Positions 57,054 to 64,000 of a stretch of 64,000 bases of DNA are shown piece by piece. Under the pieces are notes generated by a model, which had not been told where the DNA came from, did no database searches, and was given only the letters and a program-made list of their open reading frames with translations. The stretch's first letter is position 1. Each line of letters begins with the position of its first letter. The stretch is from contig NZ_BOOJ01000069.1 of NCBI RefSeq assembly GCF_016863175.1, positions 1 through 64,000 on the forward strand, read 5' to 3'. The DNA comes from Paraplanobispora siamensis (GTDB lineage: Bacteria > Actinomycetota > Actinomycetes > Streptosporangiales > Streptosporangiaceae). Made by a program: the position numbers and the translations under genes.

Positions 57054-58859
57054 TCAGACGGCTGTCGGCGCCTCTGTGCGGTGGGCGGCCCGGTGGCCGG
57101 AGTAGGCGACGGGGGCGAGGATGTCGCCGTCCGCGGGGGCGGTGGGGCGGGGGACGGCCGCGTTGACGGCGGGGTCGGGGCGGCGGTGGCGGCGGCCCCG
57201 CGTCGGGGCGTCCTGGCGGAAGGCGGCGGGCTCCTGGACGAAGGTGGAGGTCTCGGCCCTGCGGTGGCGCCGGCCGCGAGGGGCGTCCTGGACGAACGTC
57301 GAGGTCTCGGCCCTGCGGTGACGCCGGCCGCGCAGCGGGGCGTCCTGGGAGAAGGTGGACGACTCGGCGACCGGGCGCTCGGTGAAGCGGCGCCGGCCCT
57401 GGTAGGGGAGCCGGGTGCGCTCGGTGGAGGCGATCTCCTCGACCCGGGCCACCGGGACGGTGGTGGTGGGGAACTCGACGGGGAACGCCGTGGGGCGGAC
57501 CGTCGTGACGTCGGAGGCGGGCCCGTGGGCGGCCTCCCGTCCGGCGCCGGTTCCCCGGCCCGGGGCGGCCTCCCGCCCGGCGGTTCCGCCCGCGGCGGCC
57601 TCCTGACGACTGTCCGGGACCGAGAAGGCGTCCCAGGTGGAGGCGGTCTCCAGTGCGAGGAGGGTGGCCTCGGCGGAGGCGGTCACCGGAGCGGCGGCGT
57701 CCTGCGCGGTGAGCGCCGTCGCGGCGAGAGGGGCGTCCTGCGCGGTGAGCGCCGTCGCGGCGAGAGGGGTGTTCCGGGTGATCCGACGGCGGCCGGGTGC
57801 GCGGCGGCGGCCGCCGGAGCGGTGCGAGCCGGCGCGGCGGGACGGGCGCGTGGAGTCCCCGCCGGCCGGCGCGAGCCGTACCCCGGACTGCTTGGCCTTG
57901 GCGTGGGCGATGATCGCGAGGGCGGCGAGCAGGACCGGGGCGAGCACCGTGGGGCTGCCCAGCTCGGGGAGGCTCGTGGCCGGTTCGGCGGCGGCCTGGG
58001 CGGGGACCGCGGCGAAGGAGTTGGTGTCGGCGGTGCTGGGCTTGGCGTGCTTGCCCGTCGTGGTCGTGCGCCCGGCGGCGGTCTGGGGCGGGGCGGAGGC
58101 CGCGGCCGAAGACGTCTCGGCGGTCCTGCCCGGCGTGCCGGAGGAGGTCTTCTCGGAGGCGGCGCTCTTGGGCGCGGTCTTGGAGGTGGCCTTGGCGACG
58201 GTCTCGCGGGTGGGGGCGGACGTCTTCTTGGCGGACTCGGGCCGGTGGGCCGTCTCGGCCTCACGCTCCAGGGGGGCGATGGAGGGGATGAGGGACGACA
58301 GCAGGTCGGGCTGCGGCTGCAGGGCCACGAAGTTGTCCGGCGTGGCGGTGGACGAGGTGATGATCGTCTTCTTCTCGGACGCCTCGCGGTCCAGCCGGGC
58401 CTTGATCTTCTCCGGGTAGCCGTACCCGACGATCTTGCTCGCCTCGCGCTCCTTGCGCTTGGCGACGCCGCCGTCGATGTTGCCCTCGATCGTGTGGATG
58501 ACCTTGCCCTCCACGCGGGTCACGATCCCCACGTGGTCGATGTTGTCGATCTTCTTGGAGCCGCCCCAGTCGAAGAACACGATGGCGCCGGGCTTGGGGG
58601 TGGTGCCCCAGGCGTCCTGCTCGCGGAACCACTCGGCGTGGTACACGGTGTAGGCGAACTGGCCGATCCAGTCCTCGTAGCCGAGCTTCTTGGCGGCCCA
58701 GGACAGGTACATGTCGCACCAGGGGGCGTTCGAGTAGTCCGCGTCGAACTCGACGCTGCTGCCGTACCAGTCGCCGAACTTGGTGTAACCGTTGCTCTTC
58801 TCGGCGTACCCGAGCTGGCTTTCCAGCAGCTCGATGAACTTCTTCATCTCTGGGGTCAT
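57054..58859 (-). CDS. CHAP-domain peptidase with internal TM helix and basic repetitive tail
   Basis: A 601-residue protein with an N-terminal CHAP amidase/endopeptidase domain (about 1-155): catalytic Cys48 (APWCDMYLSWAAKKLG), His109 (NIDHVGIVTRV) and an acidic residue near 125 (HTIEGNIDGG). There is no N-terminal signal peptide. A Ser/Thr/Lys-rich stretch leads to one hydrophobic helix (302-320), then an Arg-rich tail of about 280 residues with tandem PLAATALTAQD (twice, 365-388) and repeated GRRHRRAETSTFVQDA units near the C-terminus. CHAP enzymes cut peptidoglycan. The topology is unusual: see findings. Long, structured leader upstream. Confidence 0.85.
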   Translation of the reverse strand: MTPEMKKFIELLESQLGYAEKSNGYTKFGDWYGSSVEFDADYSNAPWCDMYLSWAAKKLGYEDWIGQFAYTVYHAEWFREQDAWGTTPKPGAIVFFDWGGSKKIDNIDHVGIVTRVEGKVIHTIEGNIDGGVAKRKEREASKIVGYGYPEKIKARLDREASEKKTIITSSTATPDNFVALQPQPDLLSSLIPSIAPLEREAETAHRPESAKKTSAPTRETVAKATSKTAPKSAASEKTSSGTPGRTAETSSAAASAPPQTAAGRTTTTGKHAKPSTADTNSFAAVPAQAAAEPATSLPELGSPTVLAPVLLAALAIIAHAKAKQSGVRLAPAGGDSTRPSRRAGSHRSGGRRRAPGRRRITRNTPLAATALTAQDAPLAATALTAQDAAAPVTASAEATLLALETASTWDAFSVPDSRQEAAAGGTAGREAAPGRGTGAGREAAHGPASDVTTVRPTAFPVEFPTTTVPVARVEEIASTERTRLPYQGRRRFTERPVAESSTFSQDAPLRGRRHRRAETSTFVQDAPRGRRHRRAETSTFVQEPAAFRQDAPTRGRRHRRPDPAVNAAVPRPTAPADGDILAPVAYSGHRAAHRTEAPTAV

Positions 58860-59228
58860 AGGAAGTGGTGCACCTTCCGGAGCCGTGCAGACATGGTCGC
58901 GCCGCCCTCGCGACCGGGCTTCGGGAGATCGGGTCGAACGATGGCGCTTTCACGCGGCCCGCCGGGGTACGGGTGGGACGCGTGTGGCGGCGCCACAGGT
59001 CAGGGTCTTCCGTGGGCAGGGAGGCTACCCGGACAAAAGAGGAGGTCAAGACAGACCAAAGCGACTGCCAAGGCGGCGAGGGGGCGGGGTCGATGGATAA
59101 AACCCCATGTCAGCGCCCTTTAGGGGATTTTTGCACAGGAAGCCCTGGAAGCAAAAAGATCTACGAAAACCTCGGTCTCGGCGGATGATCCGAATGATGT
59201 TCTGTAGAACGTGTTCTAATATGAGGCC
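58860..59228. other. Leader/promoter region between CHAP and thioesterase genes
   Basis: No gene seen. On the minus strand, TTGACC (59050-59045) and TAGCCT with 16 bp between suggest a promoter giving a leader of about 165 nt for the CHAP gene. That leader can form GGTCGCG..CGCGACC and a GGAAGGTGCACC hairpin at the start codon that would hide a GGAAGG ribosome-binding sequence. The left part is AT-rich and carries the KstR-like site next to the thioesterase gene. I do not recognise a known riboswitch. Confidence 0.5.
59205..59218. promoter_or_regulatory. KstR-like operator (TnnAACnnGTTnnA)
   Basis: TAGAACGTGTTCTA matches the KstR consensus TnnAACnnGTTnnA exactly. KstR is the TetR-type repressor of cholesterol and steroid catabolism in mycobacteria and rhodococci. 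The site ends 10 bp before the thioesterase start codon. A match of six fixed bases is suggestive only; AT-rich context and position make it more credible. Confidence 0.6.
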
Positions 59229-59861
59229 ATGACGATCGATGTCACCGCCGAGGACGCCGGGGCCCGCCACACCGCGCTGTCTCTACTCAGCCAGCAGACC
59301 CGCGACCTCATCGACGCCGTGGTGATGACGGACGTCCCCCAGGACGAGCTCCTCGCGGTCACCGCCGAGCTGGCCGCCCTGACCGAGCGGCTCAACGCGC
59401 TGCGGCGCGACTCCACCCGGGGCTTCGACCTCGGTTCCGACGGCGTGCCCCGACACCCGGGCAACGCCGTGATCGGCTCGGCCAACCCGCTCGCGCTCCC
59501 CCTGGCCGTCGAGACGACCCCGGAGCGGACGGCCCGTGCGGAGCTCAGCTTCCGCCCGGCCCACGAGGGCCCGCCGGACTCGGTCCACGGCGGGGTGAGC
59601 GCGATGATCCTCGATCACCTGCTGGGTCACGCCGCCGCGGTGGCGGGATTCCCCGGGATGACGGCCTCCCTCACCGTGCACTACCGGCGGCCCGTGCCGT
59701 ACGGCGAGCCGCTGGTGGCCACCGCCGAGTACACCCGCTCGGAGGGGCGCAAGAACTGGGCCGACGGACGCATCGCCCTGCCGGACGGGACCCCGCTGGT
59801 GGAGGCGACCGGATTGTTCGTCACCCCGTCCGGCTGGATCACGCGGGGCGACCCCGCCTGA
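59229..59861 (+). CDS. PaaI family hotdog thioesterase
   Basis: A 210-residue protein with an N-terminal helical extension (about 1-75) and a hotdog domain: AELSFRPAHEGPPDSVHGGVSAMILDHLLGHAA carries the conserved His-Gly-Gly and the catalytic Asp of the central helix, followed by TASLTVHYRRPVPYGEPLVATAEY. Such enzymes hydrolyse acyl-CoAs in aromatic or steroid catabolism. The ATG start has ATGAGG before it. A KstR-like operator overlaps the promoter, linking it to steroid-type degradation as inference. It ends in a strong hairpin terminator. Confidence 0.88.
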   Translation: MTIDVTAEDAGARHTALSLLSQQTRDLIDAVVMTDVPQDELLAVTAELAALTERLNALRRDSTRGFDLGSDGVPRHPGNAVIGSANPLALPLAVETTPERTARAELSFRPAHEGPPDSVHGGVSAMILDHLLGHAAAVAGFPGMTASLTVHYRRPVPYGEPLVATAEYTRSEGRKNWADGRIALPDGTPLVEATGLFVTPSGWITRGDPA

Positions 59862-59890
59862 GGGCGTCCGAGGAAGCCCTCAGGCGGGGT
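59851..59890 (+). terminator. Terminator of the thioesterase gene
   Basis: A 15-bp perfect stem: ACCCCGCCTGAGGGC (59851-59865) with GCCCTCAGGCGGGGT (59876-59890), and a 10-nt loop. The stop codon (59859-59861) is inside the left arm, so translation to the end would partly block hairpin formation. Confidence 0.82.
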
Positions 59891-59966
59891 CCCTCAGGCG
59901 CCGGGATGCGGCCTGCCCGGCGCCGGGCGGGGTCCGTGAGCCCGCGCCGGACAGGGACCGCGGGCC

Positions 59967-61724
59967 TCAGACGGGGATCTCGACGCTGAACGGCCGCCCG
60001 TCGAAGGTTCCGGAGACGGGGACCGGGTCCAGGGCGCGCAGGGCGGGCCAGGAGAGGGTCACCTCGGTGCCGCCGGCCGTCAGCCGGGCGGTGGCGGTGC
60101 CGTCCGGTCCCAGGACGACCTGGCCGCTCACCGCCAGGTCGCGCACGAAGCGCACCTCCTCCAGGCGGACGGTCGAGGCCTTGTCGTCGAAGACCAGCTT
60201 CCCGCCGCGCAGGCCCGGCTCCTCCTTCAGCGCCCGGTAGGACGCCGAGCCCGGGTTGCGCCTGACCGCGGCGTCGGCCGCCGTGGCGAACGCGGCGGCC
60301 AGGCGCGGGTCGACGCCGCCGGTCTCCGGCAGGTCCTTGACCGTCAGGGGGAAGGACGCGATCGGCCGGTGGCTCGACACGTCGCAGGAGCGGGGCAGCT
60401 CACCGGGGCGGGCCAGGAAGGACCGCAGCGCCTCGCGGGAGCAGGGCACGCTGAGCGTCGTGCCGTGCCCGCCGCCGACGACCCGCAGCACGGAGGCCTT
60501 CGGGAGGTACCGGGCGACCTCGGCCGGGCTGTGGGTGTCGTAGTCCCCGGCCACCGCCGCGACCGGCACGGCGGGACGGTCCGCGCGCGGCGGGACCGGC
60601 GGGTTGTCACGCGGGGTCGGCCAGTGGACGCACCAGTCGGCCCACCCGGTCTTGCCGCCCACCTCGGCCACGGTGAACGGCCGCAGGGGCCGCTTCTCGG
60701 CGTAGAAGCGGTCGAGCTGCCGCCTGCGTTCGGCGGCCGTGGCGTCCCGGTCGAAGGGGAAGCGCGCGTCACCGCACTTGTAGGCGACCAGACCGGCGAA
60801 ATCGGGCCCGCGCAGCGGTGGGACCGGCGCCGCGTCGGCGGCCTCGGCCAGACGGCGCAGCGGCAGCGGGTCGCCGCGCAGGTAGGCGGAGGCGGCCGCG
60901 TTCAATTCGCGTCCGAACACCGGCTCGTTGAGGCGGGGCAGCAGGCCCAGCAGCGTCGTCATCGGGATCGCCGGGTCCGGCTGGGCGCGCAGCCGCCGGA
61001 CGAGCGCCGACCAGGTCTTCTCGCAGTCGCGGGAGGACCGGCAGGTCAGCTCCAGCAGGTCGGTCCGGGCCCGGATCGGCTCGACGGCGTAGCCGTCCCT
61101 GCCCACCGGGACGAGGCTGTCCAGGAACACCCCGGCGGTGCTGTCCGGATAGCGGGCGGCGTAGGCCTGGGCGAACAGGGTGCCGTAGGAGACGCCGTAG
61201 AACGTCACCTTGGACACGCCCAGCGCCCTGCGCACGGCGTCCATGTCGGCGACGGCCTGGTCCGCGGTGAAGAACCGGCCCCGGGCGCCCACGTGCTCGG
61301 CGCAGGAGGCGATGGTCTCCGGGCGGTTCAGATCCAGGTCCGGGCAGCTCAGCGGACTGGACTTGCCCAGTCCGCGGGGCTCGACCACGAGCAGGTTCTG
61401 CCGGTCGACCGTCTGCTCCAGCACGGGCAGCAGCGGCAGGGCGGGCAGCGGCCCGCCGGGGTTGGCCAGGACCGTGGAGGTGGCGCCGGCCCGGGGGACC
61501 CAGGCGAACGCGACGGTGATCCGCTCCGAGGAGGGGTCGTTCCAGTCGAGCGGAACCGAGATCTGACCCTCGCACCGCTGCGTGGCCGCGGCGCAGGCGT
61601 GGGTGGACGGGGGGATGCCTGAGGAGGCGGGAGCCGAGAAGGCCGACGATGACGCGGATGATGAGGAGGAGATGGCGAGCAGCCCGGCTGAAAGAGCTGC
61701 GGCCGTTGCGATCGTCCGTAGCAT
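59967..61724 (-). CDS. Secreted alpha/beta hydrolase, S33 peptidase-like
   Basis: A 585-residue exported hydrolase: signal peptide (LRTIATAAALSAGLLAISS), then a Ser-rich spacer, then the fold with LANPGG oxyanion region, nucleophile Ser179 (YGVSYGTLFA), Asp in GDYDTHSP, and His in GGGHGTTL. After about residue 470 there is an additional domain of about 110 residues rich in beta strands (FVRDLAVSGQVVLGPDGTATARLTAGG), not present in the 32.4 kb peptidase. Probably an extracellular peptidase or esterase. It is 94 bp downstream of an SDR gene and may share its transcript. Confidence 0.86.
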   Translation of the reverse strand: MLRTIATAAALSAGLLAISSSSSASSSAFSAPASSGIPPSTHACAAATQRCEGQISVPLDWNDPSSERITVAFAWVPRAGATSTVLANPGGPLPALPLLPVLEQTVDRQNLLVVEPRGLGKSSPLSCPDLDLNRPETIASCAEHVGARGRFFTADQAVADMDAVRRALGVSKVTFYGVSYGTLFAQAYAARYPDSTAGVFLDSLVPVGRDGYAVEPIRARTDLLELTCRSSRDCEKTWSALVRRLRAQPDPAIPMTTLLGLLPRLNEPVFGRELNAAASAYLRGDPLPLRRLAEAADAAPVPPLRGPDFAGLVAYKCGDARFPFDRDATAAERRRQLDRFYAEKRPLRPFTVAEVGGKTGWADWCVHWPTPRDNPPVPPRADRPAVPVAAVAGDYDTHSPAEVARYLPKASVLRVVGGGHGTTLSVPCSREALRSFLARPGELPRSCDVSSHRPIASFPLTVKDLPETGGVDPRLAAAFATAADAAVRRNPGSASYRALKEEPGLRGGKLVFDDKASTVRLEEVRFVRDLAVSGQVVLGPDGTATARLTAGGTEVTLSWPALRALDPVPVSGTFDGRPFSVEIPV

Positions 61725-61818
61725 CCGGAGCGACTTCCCCGGGATCTTGTCGGAAAACCCCTCCGAATGCCCCGGAACGGGCTCGGTATCCGGTGCAGGC
61801 CGGGTATCCGGTGCAGGC

Positions 61819-62568
<750 letters not shown>

Positions 62569-62588
62569 CTTCCAGCTCCTCGGATGAT

Positions 62589-64000
62589 TCAAGCGACTCG
62601 ATCGACACGCATGGCCCGGATGAAGCGCCCGGCGGCGGCGACGGCCGTCGCCGCCGCCTCCATCGAGCGGTAGACGGGGATCCCGGCCTCCGCCGCGATC
62701 TCGCGGAGCTCGTCCTCGACCCCGTACGGCGCGCACTCGCCGTTCCTGGTCACCAGGGTGATCCTGACGCCGGGCAGCTCCCGCTGGGCCCGCGCCAGGG
62801 CGCGCGCGTAGGCGTGCAGGGGCTCGGCGGAGGTCCCGTAGGTGAAGAAGCTCTGCACGTTGACGTGCGCCACGACGTCCGGGTACGGCCGCCGCGCCAC
62901 GATCGTCCCGATGGCCTCCCGCACGAGGTCCGGCCGTCCGCGGGGGCCGACGGGGATCTCCAGGGGGTTGGCGAGCGAGCTGCCCACCCCGACCCCCAGG
63001 GCCCGCAGCCCGTCCAGGGTCTCCTGCGGCAACGCCCGCAGCGACAGCCCGGCCCCGTCGAACACGTCCGCGGCCAGCACGCTGGCCCCGCCGCTCGGGC
63101 CGATCACCAGCACCCCGCCGTCGTCGTCGTCCTCGTCCGGCGGGCGGCGGGGTGCGGGGACCTCCGCGACGGGACCGGGGCCGGCACCTGAGACGGTCAG
63201 GCGGGCGGCGTGGGACTGGAAGAAGGACAGCGCGCCGATCAGATCGTCCTGACCGGTGACGAGGGCGGCCCCGGTCTGCTCGGCCAGGGAACGCCAGATA
63301 CGGGCGTCGCCGACCATGCCGCCGGTGTGGGAGGCGGCGGCGCGGCGTCCCTGGGCGCTGCGGCCGCCGACCAGCAGCACCACGGGCAGACGGCCGCGCA
63401 CCGACGTCAGCGCCTCGAACAGGGCGCGCCCGCCGCGCGGGTCCTCCAGGTACATGCCGACGGCCGAGGTGTGCTCGTCGGCGGCCAGCCAGCGCAGCAG
63501 CTCGGCGGGGGTCACGTCGGCGGAGTTGCCCACCGTCGCCACCCGGCTGAAGGCCAGCCCGCGCCGCTCGCCGACCTTGATGACCTCCCCGGCCAGGCCG
63601 CCGCTCTGCGAGATCAGCGCCACGTGCCCGGGAGGGCCCTGCTCCCCGCCGACGAAGGTCTGCCCGCCGCGCGGGCTGTAGACGCCCATGCAGTTCGGGC
63701 CCAGCAGCCGGGTCCCGGCCTCGGCCGCGGCCCTGACCAGCTCGGCCTCCAGCTCCGGTCGTCCGGCCTCGCCGAACCCGCCGCTCATCACCTGGACGAA
63801 CGGGATGCCGCGGGCCTGCCGTACGACCTCGGCGCACCGCCCGGCGGGCACGGCCACCAGCGCGTAGTCGGCCTGTGCCGCGCCCAGCTCACGCACCGCC
63901 GGCACCCCGTCGACCTCGTCCGCCTCCGGATGCACCGCCACCAGCGGCACCCCGGTCGCCTTGTAGAACTCCAGGAACATGTTCCCGAAGTTCGGCCGGT
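62589..64000 (-). CDS. Acyl-CoA synthetase (NDP-forming) CoA-binding subunit, partial
   Basis: The frame runs off the right edge; 470 residues are visible and the N-terminus is missing. The sequence has the CoA-binding and succinyl-CoA-synthetase-like domains of the acetate-CoA ligase (NDP-forming) alpha type: LLGPNCMGVYSPRG, ALISQSGGLAGEVIKVGERRGLAFSRVATVGNSADVTPAELLRWLA, and the phosphohistidine loop ASHTGGMVGD. The ATP-grasp part is not seen and may be separate or upstream. This is the common activating enzyme in actinomycete acid and steroid-ring catabolism. It leads an operon with the SDR gene. Confidence 0.87.
   Translation of the reverse strand, partial: RPNFGNMFLEFYKATGVPLVAVHPEADEVDGVPAVRELGAAQADYALVAVPAGRCAEVVRQARGIPFVQVMSGGFGEAGRPELEAELVRAAAEAGTRLLGPNCMGVYSPRGGQTFVGGEQGPPGHVALISQSGGLAGEVIKVGERRGLAFSRVATVGNSADVTPAELLRWLAADEHTSAVGMYLEDPRGGRALFEALTSVRGRLPVVLLVGGRSAQGRRAAASHTGGMVGDARIWRSLAEQTGAALVTGQDDLIGALSFFQSHAARLTVSGAGPGPVAEVPAPRRPPDEDDDDGGVLVIGPSGGASVLAADVFDGAGLSLRALPQETLDGLRALGVGVGSSLANPLEIPVGPRGRPDLVREAIGTIVARRPYPDVVAHVNVQSFFTYGTSAEPLHAYARALARAQRELPGVRITLVTRNGECAPYGVEDELREIAAEAGIPVYRSMEAAATAVAAAGRFIRAMRVDRVA

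Noticed and set aside
58860-59228. c-di-AMP (ydaO) riboswitch before the CHAP gene
   Set aside because: Context fits (cell-wall hydrolase), but I could not find the conserved segments expected of that class on the minus strand. Left as an unassigned leader.

Overview
The window comes from the chromosome of a high-GC actinomycete. The evidence is very high G+C with strong third-position GC, frequent GTG/TTG starts, the actinobacterial class of F420/flavin LLM oxidoreductases, PASTA-type Ser/Thr kinases, MmpL-type transporters, stand-alone CheB/Crp pairs and secreted S33 peptidases. A Streptosporangiaceae-like filamentous actinomycete is a reasonable guess, but the sequence alone does not fix the genus. 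No rRNA, tRNA, CRISPR array, prophage or intact insertion sequence was found.

Layout, 0-9.6 kb: the tail of an operon of unknown function, a secreted phosphodiester glycosidase-like protein, a PucR regulator, a TetR/MFS divergent pair with four operators at exact 21-bp spacing, then a class III aminotransferase plus methylmalonate-semialdehyde dehydrogenase (beta-amino acid or pyrimidine breakdown). 9.7-14.1 kb: an orphan binding lipoprotein, a CheB-only/Crp pair and a saccharopine dehydrogenase-like oxidoreductase closed by a 22-bp-stem terminator. 14.4-20.1 kb: a complete Dpp/Opp-type peptide ABC operon with both ATPases fused. 20.3-26 kb: a zinc-ribbon protein, gabT with its PucR regulator, a TetR and an aldehyde dehydrogenase, together a likely GABA/amine catabolic locus. 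26-27.5 kb: a MerR/monooxygenase pair enclosed by long imperfect inverted repeats. 27.5-29.7 kb: two tandem secreted trypsin-like proteases.

29.8-36.6 kb: the MEP genes dxr and ispG, placed side by side without the M50 protease gene usually found between them, followed by a secreted S33 peptidase, a DUF4081/GNAT protein, a HipA-like kinase overlapping a DUF3037 protein, and a polyketide cyclase-like protein divergent from its TetR. 37.2-41.2 kb: LLM oxidoreductases and an alpha/beta hydrolase. 41.2-44.8 kb: two membrane Ser/Thr kinases, one with a 10-residue STAEMPA repeat and one with three PASTA domains. 44.8-47.7 kb: TetR plus MMPL transporter sharing a 24-bp palindrome. 47.8-64 kb: zinc alcohol dehydrogenase, a branched-chain-type ABC transporter with an unusual LivH-LivM-LivF triple fusion, a Phd/RelE-type toxin-antitoxin pair broken up by a duplicated 63-bp element, SDRs, another LLM enzyme, a CHAP-domain protein with a repetitive basic tail, a hotdog thioesterase with a KstR-like site, a secreted S33 hydrolase, and the start of an acyl-CoA synthetase gene running off the window.

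The main unifying signal is an 18-bp palindrome, consensus ACCWAGCRNNYGCTWGGT. It occurs five times in three divergent promoter regions (about 40.3, 49.0 and 56.0 kb) and appears to tie the LLM oxidoreductases, alcohol dehydrogenase, SDR and Liv transporter into one unrecognised TetR-type catabolic regulon. The other best leads are the 21-bp-phased operator array, the inverted-repeat-bounded MerR module, the missing M50 gene between dxr and ispG, and two mutually exclusive hairpins after mmsA.
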